19,229 nt of DNA from an uncultured Collinsella sp. Its GTDB lineage: Bacteria; Actinomycetota; Coriobacteriia; Coriobacteriales; Coriobacteriaceae. The notes below the pieces were generated by a model. The model was not told where the DNA came from, did not search any database, and was given only the letters and a program-made list of their open reading frames with translations. The translations under genes and the position numbers were made by a program. The stretch covers positions 1 to 19,229 of the forward strand of contig CABUBH010000036.1 in the NCBI GenBank assembly GCA_902489775.1, written 5' to 3'. Positions within the stretch are counted from its first letter, which is position 1; each line of letters starts with the position of its first letter. Of this stretch, positions 1 to 7,592 are shown piece by piece.

Positions 1-51
1 AGCTGCGGGAACGGCCTGTCCGCCTAATGTGTTCGGCTGAGATCGGAAATC

Positions 52-74
52 AACCTCCCCTTTGTGGTGGTTTT
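52..74 (+). terminator. Weak hairpin, possible terminator at window edge
   Basis: Arms AACCTCC (52-58) and GGTGGTT (66-72) pair with one T-T mismatch around a 7-nt loop, followed by four T on the plus strand. It lies just beyond the stop codon of the leftward CarD gene and could end a rightward gene outside the window. The stem is short and the T-run is poor, so this is a tentative call. Confidence 0.25.
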
Positions 75-86
75 GGCGCGGTTGGG

Positions 87-572
87 TTAGTTGAGGGCGG
101 CTTGGGCTAGGCGGGCTTCAGCGTCCTCCTCGGTGACGCCCAAGGCCACGGCGAACTCCTCGATGGAGCGGCGCTTGGCTTCCTTGAGTACTCGCATGTA
201 GTAGGAGCTGGGCTTTTTATCAGCTTCCTCGGCCTGGCGAATGCGGTGCATCATGGTCTTTGCCACGCGGACCGTCTCGGGCGCGCCCAGCTTGAGCTGC
301 TGCTTAAAGTGCGTCTCCTCAAGTGAGCTGTTGCGCTCGGTAAAGGTGTCGCACTCCAGCTCGTCATAGTGGCTCAGCAGGTGCTCGGCATCTTGCTGCG
401 AGATAGCGGCGTGCAAACGGTCGGCCTGCGCCACGGGGTACATGAGGATCGTCTGCGCATGTCCCTGCTTGGTCTCGAGCAGCAGCATGGGCTGCGGTGT
501 GTCGTCCCTAAAACCGACGACGGTGCAGACTCCCTGGCCCGGATGAATGACGTGTTGACCGATTGAGAACAT
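87..572 (-). CDS. carD: CarD-family transcriptional regulator
   Basis: This is a 161-residue protein with an N-terminal CarD/RID-type domain (about residues 1-60; opening MFSIGQHVIHPGQGVCTV, with the family's F-x-I-G and H-P-x-x-G-V pattern). An all-helical C-terminal half follows (about 61-161). CarD/CdnL proteins bind the RNA polymerase beta subunit and stabilise open promoter complexes, often at rRNA and housekeeping promoters. The ATG at 570-572 is preceded by GGAGG (577-581 on the complement) at 4-nt spacing, which fixes the start. The length fits the family. The protein contains no tryptophan, although characterised CarD proteins use a conserved Trp in the C-terminal domain to wedge the promoter bubble. 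It may therefore be a divergent paralog. It stands alone, divergent from argS. Family assignment is good; target genes are unknown. Confidence 0.88.
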   Translation of the reverse strand: MFSIGQHVIHPGQGVCTVVGFRDDTPQPMLLLETKQGHAQTILMYPVAQADRLHAAISQQDAEHLLSHYDELECDTFTERNSSLEETHFKQQLKLGAPETVRVAKTMMHRIRQAEEADKKPSSYYMRVLKEAKRRSIEEFAVALGVTEEDAEARLAQAALN

Positions 573-914
573 GCTACCTCCAACTTATACGAATTTACGT
601 ATGACTAGAATAACATGCTGACGTGCGCAAACCCTTACTTTATGCAGGAAAAGCACACAACTCCGATAGGTAAGAGTATTCGATAACAGACGCAGCTCAT
701 TCACACCTTTATGCATTTTCAACGCTTGCATAATCTGCAGGCAGACTGGCATCTTTGAGTGACTCCATACAAGCTGTAGTCAATTTTGTGCATATGCAAT
801 ATCGATTGGCTTTACCCTGCGACAGTGCCCGTCGCTTGTGATAGAGTGCTACAAACTCTGGCTTTTGCCCTACGAGTGACCAAGAGCTCGGGGGCTTTAA
901 CACAAGGAGGATCT
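573..914. other. Intergenic region between divergent carD and argS
   Basis: These 342 bp hold the control regions of both divergent genes. A perfect inverted repeat, ATACG (587-591) and CGTAT (598-602) with a 6-bp spacer, lies just upstream of the carD ribosome binding site. A good sigma-70-like promoter for argS lies at 819-847. I see no convincing promoter for carD, no tRNA-type (T-box) leader and no coding sequence. Confidence 0.5.
819..847 (+). promoter_or_regulatory. Candidate sigma-70-type promoter for argS
   Basis: The -35 element is GCGACA (819-824) and the -10 element is TAGAGT (842-847), with a 17-bp spacer. An extended -10 TG dinucleotide lies at 839-840. Transcription would start near 854, leaving a leader of about 60 nt before the argS start. 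Both hexamers match consensus at four of six positions, so the call rests on spacing and the extended -10. Confidence 0.4.
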
Positions 915-2768
915 ATGCCCGAGAAGATTGAAGAGCTGGTACGCGCTGCGCTTGCTGCGGCCCAGGAGGCCGGCGACCTTTCCGCATTTGAACTTGACGA
1001 TTGCGCTATCGAGCGACCGGCTGACACTTCTCATGGCGAGTGGACCTCCACCATGGCCCTGAAGTCCGCCAAGCTGGCCCACTGCGCCCCGCGCAAGATC
1101 GCCGAGGCCATCGTTGCCCATATGCCCGAGGACCCCGCGATTGAGAAGGTCGAGATCGCAGGCCCCGGCTTCATCAACTTTTACCTTTCCGTCGCTGTCA
1201 AGAATGCCATCTTTGGCGAGGCCCGCGAGAAGGGCATGGACTTCGCTAAGTCCAACGTCGGTGGCGGCTTGAAGACCCAGGTCGAGTTCGTCTCCGCCAA
1301 CCCCGTCGGCCCCATGCACATCGGCCATGGCCGCTGGGCCGCTCTGGGTGACTCCCTCTGCCGCGTTATGGATCACGCCGGTTACGACATCCAGCGTGAG
1401 TTCTACATCAATGACCACGGCTCTCAGATGAACACCTTCGGCAACTCCATCAGCACGCGCTATATGCAGCTTGCCGACATCATCGCCAAGCAGGGCGTGG
1501 ATATCGACGAGGCTCACAAGCTGCTGATCGCTGACCGCGACGCCTTCGTTGCCGATGAGAACGACGAGCATCCCGAGACCCATCCGTACCAGGACAACTT
1601 TGCCGAGACCCTGGGCAAGGACTCCTACGGCGGCGACTACATCATCGATGAGGCCGCCGAGTTCTGGCGCACCGATGGCGATAAGTGGGTCAACGCCGAT
1701 CCGCAGGAGCGCATGGAGAGCTTCCGCGAGCGCGGCTACGTAAAGATGGTCGACAACATGCGCGACCTTTGCCACGCCGTTAACTGCGACTTCGATCGTT
1801 GGTTCTCCGAGCGCTCCCTGTACGTGAAGGACACCGAGGGCGAGACCGCCGGCACCTCCGCCGTCGACCGCGCTTTTGAGAAGCTCGACAAGATGGGCTA
1901 CCTCTACACCAAGGACGGCGCCCTGTGGTTCCGCTCCACCGACCTGGGCGATGACAAGGATCGCGTGCTGATCAAGTCCGACGGCGAGTACACCTACTTC
2001 GCCTCCGACGTTGCCTATCACTGGGATAAGTTCCAGCGCGTCGACCACGTCATCGACATCTGGGGCGCCGACCACCACGGCTACATCGAGCGCGTCCGCT
2101 GCGTCTGCGACGCTCTGGGTTACCCCGGCAAGTTTGAGGTTCTGCTGGGCCAGCTCGTCAACCTGCTGCGCAACGGCAAGCCCGTCCGTATGTCCAAGCG
2201 TAAGGGCACCATGGTGACCCTTCAGGAGCTCGTCGACGAGGTCGGCTCCGATGCCGCTCGCTACACGCTCATCTCCAAGAGCTCTAACCAGATGGTCGAC
2301 TTCGACATCGAGGCCGTTAAGAAGCGCGACAACTCCAACCCGGTGTACTACGTGCAGTACGCTCACGCCCGCGTGTGCTCCATCCTACGCCGTGCCGCCG
2401 ACGTTACGCCCGAGCAGGCTGACGAGATGGGCATGAAGGCCGTCGCCGCCAAGGCCATCGGTGAGAACGTCGATTACTCGCTGCTGACCGACCCGACCGA
2501 GCTCGCCCTTTCGCGTAAGCTCAACGAGCTCACCGACCTCATCGCCAGCTGCGCTCGCGACCGCGCCCCGTTCCGTCTGACGCACTTTGCTGAGGAGCTC
2601 GCCGGCGACTTCCACAGCTTCTACGCTGCCTGCCAGGTTTTGCCGAGCGAGGGCCGTCCCGTCGACCCCGAGCTTTCGCGCGCCCGTCTGGCCGCTTGCG
2701 ACGCCGTCCGCGTGACGCTCGCCCTGGTGCTCACCCTTGTTGGTGTCTCCGCTCCCGAGCAGATGTAA
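915..2768 (+). CDS. argS: Arginine--tRNA ligase (ArgRS)
   Basis: This class I aminoacyl-tRNA synthetase of 617 residues charges tRNA-Arg with arginine in the cytosol. It has an N-terminal Arg-tRNA synthetase domain (about 1-100), the HIGH signature at residues 135-138, and a KMSKS-type loop MSKRKG at 426-431. A C-terminal DALR anticodon-binding domain (about 475-617) begins near YYVQYAHARV. The ATG at 915 is chosen because AGGAGG (905-910) precedes it at ideal spacing and the family N-terminus (MPEKIEELV) starts there. The frame stays open upstream to 786, but that stretch has no family resemblance. The length is normal for bacterial ArgRS. It is a single-gene unit with its own candidate promoter and a strong terminator. 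Confidence 0.97.
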   Translation: MPEKIEELVRAALAAAQEAGDLSAFELDDCAIERPADTSHGEWTSTMALKSAKLAHCAPRKIAEAIVAHMPEDPAIEKVEIAGPGFINFYLSVAVKNAIFGEAREKGMDFAKSNVGGGLKTQVEFVSANPVGPMHIGHGRWAALGDSLCRVMDHAGYDIQREFYINDHGSQMNTFGNSISTRYMQLADIIAKQGVDIDEAHKLLIADRDAFVADENDEHPETHPYQDNFAETLGKDSYGGDYIIDEAAEFWRTDGDKWVNADPQERMESFRERGYVKMVDNMRDLCHAVNCDFDRWFSERSLYVKDTEGETAGTSAVDRAFEKLDKMGYLYTKDGALWFRSTDLGDDKDRVLIKSDGEYTYFASDVAYHWDKFQRVDHVIDIWGADHHGYIERVRCVCDALGYPGKFEVLLGQLVNLLRNGKPVRMSKRKGTMVTLQELVDEVGSDAARYTLISKSSNQMVDFDIEAVKKRDNSNPVYYVQYAHARVCSILRRAADVTPEQADEMGMKAVAAKAIGENVDYSLLTDPTELALSRKLNELTDLIASCARDRAPFRLTHFAEELAGDFHSFYAACQVLPSEGRPVDPELSRARLAACDAVRVTLALVLTLVGVSAPEQM

Positions 2769-2791
2769 GCTGCGGGTCATTTAACCGTGTA

Positions 2792-2847
2792 GGTTCGGCT
2801 TTGCTGAACCCTATAAGCCCGATCTCCATGCGGAGGTCGGGCTTTTT
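2792..2847 (+). terminator. Rho-independent terminator of argS
   Basis: A first hairpin pairs GGTTCGGC (2792-2799) with GCTGAACC (2803-2810). It is followed by a 12-bp stem AGCCCGATCTCC (2816-2827) / GGAGGTCGGGCT (2832-2843), with one wobble pair and an ATGC loop, and then a T-run (2843-2847). This is a textbook intrinsic terminator 50 nt after the argS stop. Confidence 0.9.
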
Positions 2848-2891
2848 GCAAACGCCGACGTATTGACGAATTTGGAACTGCTGGAAATACG

Positions 2892-3042
2892 AAACTATGC
2901 CGGTTTACTACGATGAATATGAGAAATTCCAACCACGCCAGCTTTTCGCAAAAAAGTGCAGGGCATCTACCTGCGGTTTTAGTTCAACAAGTTTCGGAGT
3001 GGTCGCGGTTGAGCGATTCATCGTAGTAAACCGCCATAGTTT
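2892..3042. repeat. MITE-like / long hairpin intergenic element
   Basis: Left terminus 2892-2918 and right terminus 3016-3042 are 27-bp inverted repeats that differ at one base; both contain GGTTTACTACGATGAAT or its complement. Inner segments also partly pair (around AACCACG at 2930-2936 and CGGTT near 3006-3010), and a GCAGG/CCTGC hairpin lies in the middle. The whole 151 bp could therefore fold as one long cruciform. There is no coding capacity and no clear target-site duplication. The structure matches a small non-autonomous transposable element or a dispersed palindromic repeat. Confidence 0.7.
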
Positions 3043-3079
3043 TGGCGGAGGCAGTCAGATTTGTGGGTGTTAAACCAAA

Positions 3080-3124
3080 GAGTGCCCCTTTTGACTAGTC
3101 GTTTAAGAGCGTTCCCAATGACTA
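3080..3124 (+). repeat. Imperfect 18-bp direct repeat upstream of the rho promoter
   Basis: Copy 1 (3080-3097) and copy 2 (3107-3124) share 12 of 18 positions, including a common TGACTA end, and start 27 bp apart. Copy 1 ends inside the palindrome GACTAGTC. They sit immediately upstream of the candidate -35 element, so they could be activator or repressor sites. They could also be part of a dispersed intergenic repeat. Confidence 0.35.
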
Positions 3125-3126
3125 AG

Positions 3127-3154
3127 TTGCAGGTGGCGGCGGTTGTGTTACACT
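3127..3154 (+). promoter_or_regulatory. Candidate promoter for rho
   Basis: The -35 element is TTGCAG (3127-3132) and the -10 element is TACACT (3149-3154), with a 16-bp spacer and an extended -10 TG at 3146-3147. The predicted start near 3161 gives a leader of about 137 nt. Long leaders are known for rho in other bacteria, where Rho attenuates its own transcript; that role here is inference. Confidence 0.45.
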
Positions 3155-3297
3155 AACGCTGCGTATATGACGCAATCATCTCGATACAGATCAATGATGT
3201 CCGTCGTTTTGAACGGAACTAGACTGTTTAGCCGCCCTGAAGGTTTATGCAGGGAGCATGTGATCACAGGGCTTGAAAAGAAAGTTGAGCAAACACT

Positions 3298-5871
3298 GTG
3301 TCTGATCAACAGCAAGAAAACGAAATAACGACGACGCAAGCCGCTCCCGCTGCACCGGTTGCGTCGGACCAGGTCGCGGCGCCCGCGCATGCCTCGGCTC
3401 CTGAGACGCCTAAGGCTGCTTCGACGCCTACGCCTGCAACGGCTGAGAAGGCCGTGCCTGCAACTGGTGAGGAGGCTGCTCCGGCAAAGCCCAAGCGTAC
3501 GCGCCGCACGGCCAAGCCTGTCGCTGACGGCGAGGAGGTCACCAAGCCCAAGCGCCGTACCACGCGCATGACGCGCGTCAAGCGCACCGTTGCAGCTGAC
3601 TCCTCGGCGCCGATTTCCGATGAGGTCGCGCAGGCACGTGCGTTGGCGCAGATTAGCGAGGCTCAGGTGGTGCGCGCCCGCCGTCGTGCTGCCGAGCGCG
3701 AGGCCGCGGCTCTGACCGAGCTTGCAGCTCCGTCTGTGCCCGAGACGCCTGCCGCCACCGAGACCCCTGTCGCCGACCAGCCGACCGAGAAGTCGGTACC
3801 GCGCACACGCCGTCGCACGGCTGCTAAGGCCGAGCAGGTTGCGGAACAGGTAGCCCCCGAGCTCACTGAGGCTTCGGTCCGTTCCGCGGCAGGGGAGCGC
3901 ACATCGCCTGTTGAGCCCGCTGCGCCTGTCGAGGCCAACGAAGTTCCCGTTGTCGATCCGGCTTTGCGCCCGCACCGTCGCGGTCGCAAGCCCAAGGCCT
4001 TTGTCGAGGCCGAGAAGGCCGCAGCCGCAGCCGCCGCCGCTCGGGATGCTGCGGCGACCGCCAAGTCCTCAACTGCTGCCGATGCACCCGTCCAGGATGC
4101 TACGACTTCCGAGGCCGTTTCTGCCGATGTCGATTCCGCTGACGTCCGTCCCGGTCGCAGCCGTCGCACTGCTGCTAAGCGCACGTCCAAGGCTAAGGCT
4201 GCCAAGAAGGGTGCGTCCGAGGATTCCGCCGAGACGACCACCGATGCATCGACTGATGTCGCCGAGCCCCAGGACATCGAACAGCCTGCGCCCGAGAAGC
4301 CCAAGCGCGGTCGTAAGAAGTCCGCTAAGGTCAAGGCGTCCGAGCAACAGGCTGATGTCGAAGCACAGATCGATTCCGGCGCCGAGGCCAATGACGCCGC
4401 TGCGGCCAATGTTGATACCGCTGCAACCGATGGTGCCGCCCCCGCCGAGGGCGAAGACGGCGCTCGCCCCAACCGTCGCCAGCACAAGCGCAACGACGAG
4501 CGCAACGAGCGCAAGGACGACCGCAACAACGACCGTCGCAACCGCCAGCGCGATCGCAAACAGCGCAACAAGGAGCGTAATGCCGCCCCCACCGAGCCCA
4601 CGCTTTCGCGCGAGGAACTCGCGGCCATGAAGGTCGCCGAGCTGCGCGAAAAGGCCAAGGAGTTCGAGATCGAGACGACCGGCAAGAAGAAGGCCGAGCT
4701 CGTCGAGGAAATCTACACCACCGCCGCGAAGGCCGAGGGCTTCCGCGATATCAAGGGCATCCTGCAGATTCGCCCGGACAGCTCCGGCATCATCCACGCC
4801 CATGGCTACATGAAGTCCAACGACGACGCCTTCGTGCCCGCTTACCTCATCCGCTCCGCGCGCCTGCGCACGGGCGACGTCATCGAGGGCTCGCTGCGTC
4901 CTTCGCGCGGCGGCGACAAGCGCGCCGGCCTCGCCAAAATCACGACCATCAACGGTCTTGACCCCGAGCAGATTCGCAACCGTCCCAAGTTCGGCGACCT
5001 CACCCCGGTCTATCCCAACGAGCCGCTGCGCATGGAGCACGGCAAGGACTCTATTACCGGTCGCGCCATCGACATCGTGTCACCGATCGGCAAGGGTCAG
5101 CGTGGCCTGATCGTGTCCCCACCCAAGGCCGGCAAGACCACGATCCTCAAGAAGATCTGCCAGTCTATCTCGATTAACAACCCCGAGGTGCACCTCATCT
5201 GCCTGCTCGTCGACGAGCGCCCCGAAGAGGTCACCGATATGCAGCGTTCCATCAAGGGTGAGGTTGTAGCGTCGACCTTCGATATGCCTGCCGACAACCA
5301 CACCCGCGTGGCAGAGCTCGTCATCGAGCGCGCCAAGCGCATCGTGGAGCTGGGCGGCGATGTCGTGGTGGTGCTCGACTCCATCACGCGTCTTGCCCGC
5401 GCCTACAACTTGGCGGCGCCCGCCTCGGGCCGCATCCTTTCGGGCGGCGTCGATTCGGCGGCGCTGTATCCGCCCAAGCGCTTCCTGGGCGCAGCCCGCA
5501 ATATCGAGAACGGTGGCTCGCTCACCATCCTGGCCTCTGCCCTCATCGACACCGGTTCCAAGATGGACGAGGTCATCTTTGAGGAGTTCAAGGGCACCGG
5601 CAACATGGAGCTTAAGCTCGACCGCGACCTGGCCGACCGCCGCATCTTCCCGGCTATCGACCCCGTTGCCTCCGGTACGCGTAACGAGGACCTGTTGGTT
5701 GACGAGCAGATGCGTCCGTTTGTCTTTGGCCTGCGTCGCATTCTTGCCGGCATGAACAACACCGAGCGCGCAGCCGCGTCGTTTATCAAGGGTCTTAAGG
5801 GCACCAACACCAACCAGGAGTTCCTGGTGCGTTCGGCCAAAAAGCACAGCGACTACGAGCAGACGTTCTAG
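3298..5871 (+). CDS. rho: Transcription termination factor Rho with long disordered N-terminal extension
   Basis: Rho is the hexameric RNA-dependent ATPase/helicase that ends transcription at unstructured C-rich RNA. The 857 residues are about twice the E. coli length. Residues 1-435 are low-complexity Ala/Glu/Lys/Arg sequence with repeated basic motifs and an Arg/Asn/Asp-rich patch (390-428). The conserved core follows: a Rho N-terminal SAP-like domain (about 436-473), an RNA-binding cold-shock-like domain (about 485-560), Walker A PPKAGKTT (608-615, K613), Walker B ending at D694 in VVVVLDSITR, and the R-loop region GTGNMELKLDRDLADRR. The start is a GTG; an in-frame TGA at 3286-3288 excludes any longer start, and the ribosome binding site is weak. 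N-terminal extensions are common in actinobacterial Rho. It is a single-gene unit with its own promoter candidate and terminator. Confidence 0.96.
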   Translation: MSDQQQENEITTTQAAPAAPVASDQVAAPAHASAPETPKAASTPTPATAEKAVPATGEEAAPAKPKRTRRTAKPVADGEEVTKPKRRTTRMTRVKRTVAADSSAPISDEVAQARALAQISEAQVVRARRRAAEREAAALTELAAPSVPETPAATETPVADQPTEKSVPRTRRRTAAKAEQVAEQVAPELTEASVRSAAGERTSPVEPAAPVEANEVPVVDPALRPHRRGRKPKAFVEAEKAAAAAAAARDAAATAKSSTAADAPVQDATTSEAVSADVDSADVRPGRSRRTAAKRTSKAKAAKKGASEDSAETTTDASTDVAEPQDIEQPAPEKPKRGRKKSAKVKASEQQADVEAQIDSGAEANDAAAANVDTAATDGAAPAEGEDGARPNRRQHKRNDERNERKDDRNNDRRNRQRDRKQRNKERNAAPTEPTLSREELAAMKVAELREKAKEFEIETTGKKKAELVEEIYTTAAKAEGFRDIKGILQIRPDSSGIIHAHGYMKSNDDAFVPAYLIRSARLRTGDVIEGSLRPSRGGDKRAGLAKITTINGLDPEQIRNRPKFGDLTPVYPNEPLRMEHGKDSITGRAIDIVSPIGKGQRGLIVSPPKAGKTTILKKICQSISINNPEVHLICLLVDERPEEVTDMQRSIKGEVVASTFDMPADNHTRVAELVIERAKRIVELGGDVVVVLDSITRLARAYNLAAPASGRILSGGVDSAALYPPKRFLGAARNIENGGSLTILASALIDTGSKMDEVIFEEFKGTGNMELKLDRDLADRRIFPAIDPVASGTRNEDLLVDEQMRPFVFGLRRILAGMNNTERAAASFIKGLKGTNTNQEFLVRSAKKHSDYEQTF

Positions 5872-5909
5872 GTTGTCATCCACGCGCAGCGATAGTTATC
5901 AATGCGATA

Positions 5910-5942
5910 AAGGGTCGGGGCTTTGAGCCTCGGCCCTTTTCC
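5910..5942 (+). terminator. Rho-independent terminator of rho
   Basis: A 12-bp stem with two wobble pairs, AAGGGTCGGGGC (5910-5921) / GCCTCGGCCCTT (5927-5938), closes a TTTGA loop and runs into TTTT, 38 nt after the rho stop. Confidence 0.85.
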
Positions 5943-6019
5943 ATAGCGCCGCTCCGCGCTTATTTTTGACCGTAAGACCGACGAGCAGCAGGTTTCCCGT
6001 TTCAATCCGACATCGTCGC

Positions 6020-6048
6020 TTGCAATCGGCAGGGCGGTTTCGCATAAT
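6020..6048 (+). promoter_or_regulatory. Candidate promoter for the membrane protein/VanZ unit
   Basis: The -35 element is TTGCAA (6020-6025) and the -10 element is CATAAT (6043-6048), with exactly 17 bp between them. The start near 6055 would give a leader of about 130 nt containing a small GGGGC-ATA-GCCCC hairpin (6106-6118). It lies in the 313-bp gap after rho, which holds nothing else except the rho terminator. Confidence 0.55.
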
Positions 6049-6184
6049 AGCTTTTAAGCTTCGCGACGGAAAACGCAGATGAAACGAACCATATACCGTT
6101 GCTTTGGGGCATAGCCCCGCTTCATCTTCTCTCGCGCAGCCAACTGAATGATGCGATTTGGGTGCTGGAAGATGGGGAGAGCTC

Positions 6185-7585
6185 ATGGCTTCTTCTGATG
6201 CAACACAACGAGCAGTCCTTGCCGGACTTTCGTGCGGGATCGGCCTTGCCGCTCCCGTGGTTATGTATGCCGCGACGCTGCCGTTTTCGTCGGTGAACGA
6301 GACGGTCGTGGCGGGTGCGGTTCCCTTCGCCGTGGGCGCGGTGGCGGGCGTGGGCATCTATGCCGCCTCGCTGGGTATCTCCGAGTATCGTGCGCAGCGT
6401 GAAGAGCGTCTGTTCCAGCCCGATGCCATGGGCGGTGCCGCCAATCTCAATCAGCATCAAAGCGAGTTCAAGACCGCCTCGATTCCAGCTCAGCAGCAGG
6501 ATGCGACTCCTTACGCTGCGACTTCTGCTTCTCAGGCTCAGTCGGAGCAGTCTACCTCGGCATTCCTTTCCGGCCTGACTGGTGCGTTCCAGCGCCGTCA
6601 TGTCGATGATGGTGTCCCTACCATCGCTCGAGCCGCAGATGCTATGGACGAGGCCGAGGCTTGGTCCATGATCGACAGTATGCTCGACGATGATTCGCCG
6701 GTTAGCTGCGACCCTGCACGCTCGCGCGACGTCTATCAAGTCGCCATCGACGAGCTCACCAACGGCGGACAGACAGGCTCCTTCAATCGTGACGACATCG
6801 CCGCCGCGGCACGTGCCGTGTCTGGCTCCCAGGCCGCCCCTGCGGGCAGCACGGCGGCTTTCGTGGCACTCGTTGCCAACGCGGCAGCCAATAACGCCTA
6901 CAGCGCTACCTCGGCGGACGCGAACGCTTCTGCCGACAATTCGTACGTTGATGAAGCCATGACTGCGGACGAGGAGGCCGTTGCCGCCCGCCGTGCCGCC
7001 GAAAGCTCGCTTTGGGGCGCTCCTGCCCAGCAGCAGGCGGCTGAGGCTGCGCCGTACAATGCAAACCTCGCCAGCATGCCTATCATCTCCGGTGCCGTGG
7101 ACATCGATCTCGATGACCTCGATGAGCCTGCAGCCATCACCGCATCGATTGATGCCCAAGATCGCATCGACACCGGCGACCTTCCGGACGCCTCGCTCGA
7201 GGTTGATGTTCCCATGGCCGATTACTCGGGCCACGAGGACATGTGGGCCGCCGCCACCGCGATTCTGGATGAGATTGACGAGCCCGCTCCTGTTGCAGCC
7301 CCCGCTCCCGTCGCTGCCCCTCAGCCTGCTGCCCCCGCCTATGTCGGCCGTCACAGTGCTGTGCTCCCCGAGGATACTGCCCGTATCTCGCGCGAGAGCA
7401 TCGAGCGGGCCGAGGCTATTGCCGCCGGCATTATGGAAAACCGTCGTCACGAGCGCGTCAATCAGATCCTCGAGGAAGAGATCGAGCGCCTGCAGTCCTC
7501 AACCGCCAAGCGTACGGGCCGTGCCTATCTGAGCGTTATCGAGGGCGGTACCGCCAGCTTCGCGCCGCTCCGCGCGGAGGCATAA
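6185..7585 (+). CDS. Hypothetical membrane-anchored acidic Ala-rich protein
   Basis: I do not recognise a named family. The 466-residue product has two N-terminal hydrophobic helices (about 10-33 and 41-64). A long Ala/Asp/Glu-rich, probably disordered region follows, with a Pro/Ala/Val stretch near residues 365-385. A charged, probably helical C-terminal segment (about 400-445) ends in a basic tail with a TGRAYLSVIEGG motif. With a hairpin of two membrane helices, the bulk is most likely cytoplasmic. The ATG at 6185 is preceded by GGGGAG at about 5 nt; the frame continues upstream to a TTG at 6158 without a better site. The vanZ-like gene begins 7 nt after the stop, so the two are cotranscribed. 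Function is unknown; a cell-envelope scaffold or regulator is only a guess. Confidence 0.8.
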   Translation: MASSDATQRAVLAGLSCGIGLAAPVVMYAATLPFSSVNETVVAGAVPFAVGAVAGVGIYAASLGISEYRAQREERLFQPDAMGGAANLNQHQSEFKTASIPAQQQDATPYAATSASQAQSEQSTSAFLSGLTGAFQRRHVDDGVPTIARAADAMDEAEAWSMIDSMLDDDSPVSCDPARSRDVYQVAIDELTNGGQTGSFNRDDIAAAARAVSGSQAAPAGSTAAFVALVANAAANNAYSATSADANASADNSYVDEAMTADEEAVAARRAAESSLWGAPAQQQAAEAAPYNANLASMPIISGAVDIDLDDLDEPAAITASIDAQDRIDTGDLPDASLEVDVPMADYSGHEDMWAAATAILDEIDEPAPVAAPAPVAAPQPAAPAYVGRHSAVLPEDTARISRESIERAEAIAAGIMENRRHERVNQILEEEIERLQSSTAKRTGRAYLSVIEGGTASFAPLRAEA

Positions 7586-7592
7586 CTTCTGC

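Larger units (their letters stand above)
2769..3297. other. Intergenic region argS-rho
   Basis: These 529 bp contain no convincing gene. In order they hold the argS terminator hairpins (2792-2847), an MITE-like element with 27-bp inverted ends (2892-3042), a pair of imperfect 18-bp direct repeats (3080-3097 and 3107-3124), a candidate rho promoter (3127-3154), and a rho leader of roughly 137 nt. Confidence 0.6.

Noticed and set aside
813..825. 13-bp sequence TACCCTGCGACAG repeated at 13810-13822
   Set aside because: An identical 13-mer is expected by chance in a 19-kb window, and the two contexts (argS promoter; next to a terminator) share nothing else.
573..914. Possible T-box or other riboswitch upstream of argS
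   Set aside because: The predicted leader is only about 60 nt, with no T-box core or terminator/antiterminator pair.
897..2366. 489-codon open frame antisense to argS
   Set aside because: It is the codon-bias shadow of argS (GC-rich third positions); its composition is Val/Asp/Leu-rich and repetitive, with no family resemblance, while argS is certain.
3143..3328. 61-codon frame in the rho leader overlapping the rho start
   Set aside because: It has no ribosome binding site and runs into rho in another frame. A regulatory leader peptide cannot be excluded but has no support.
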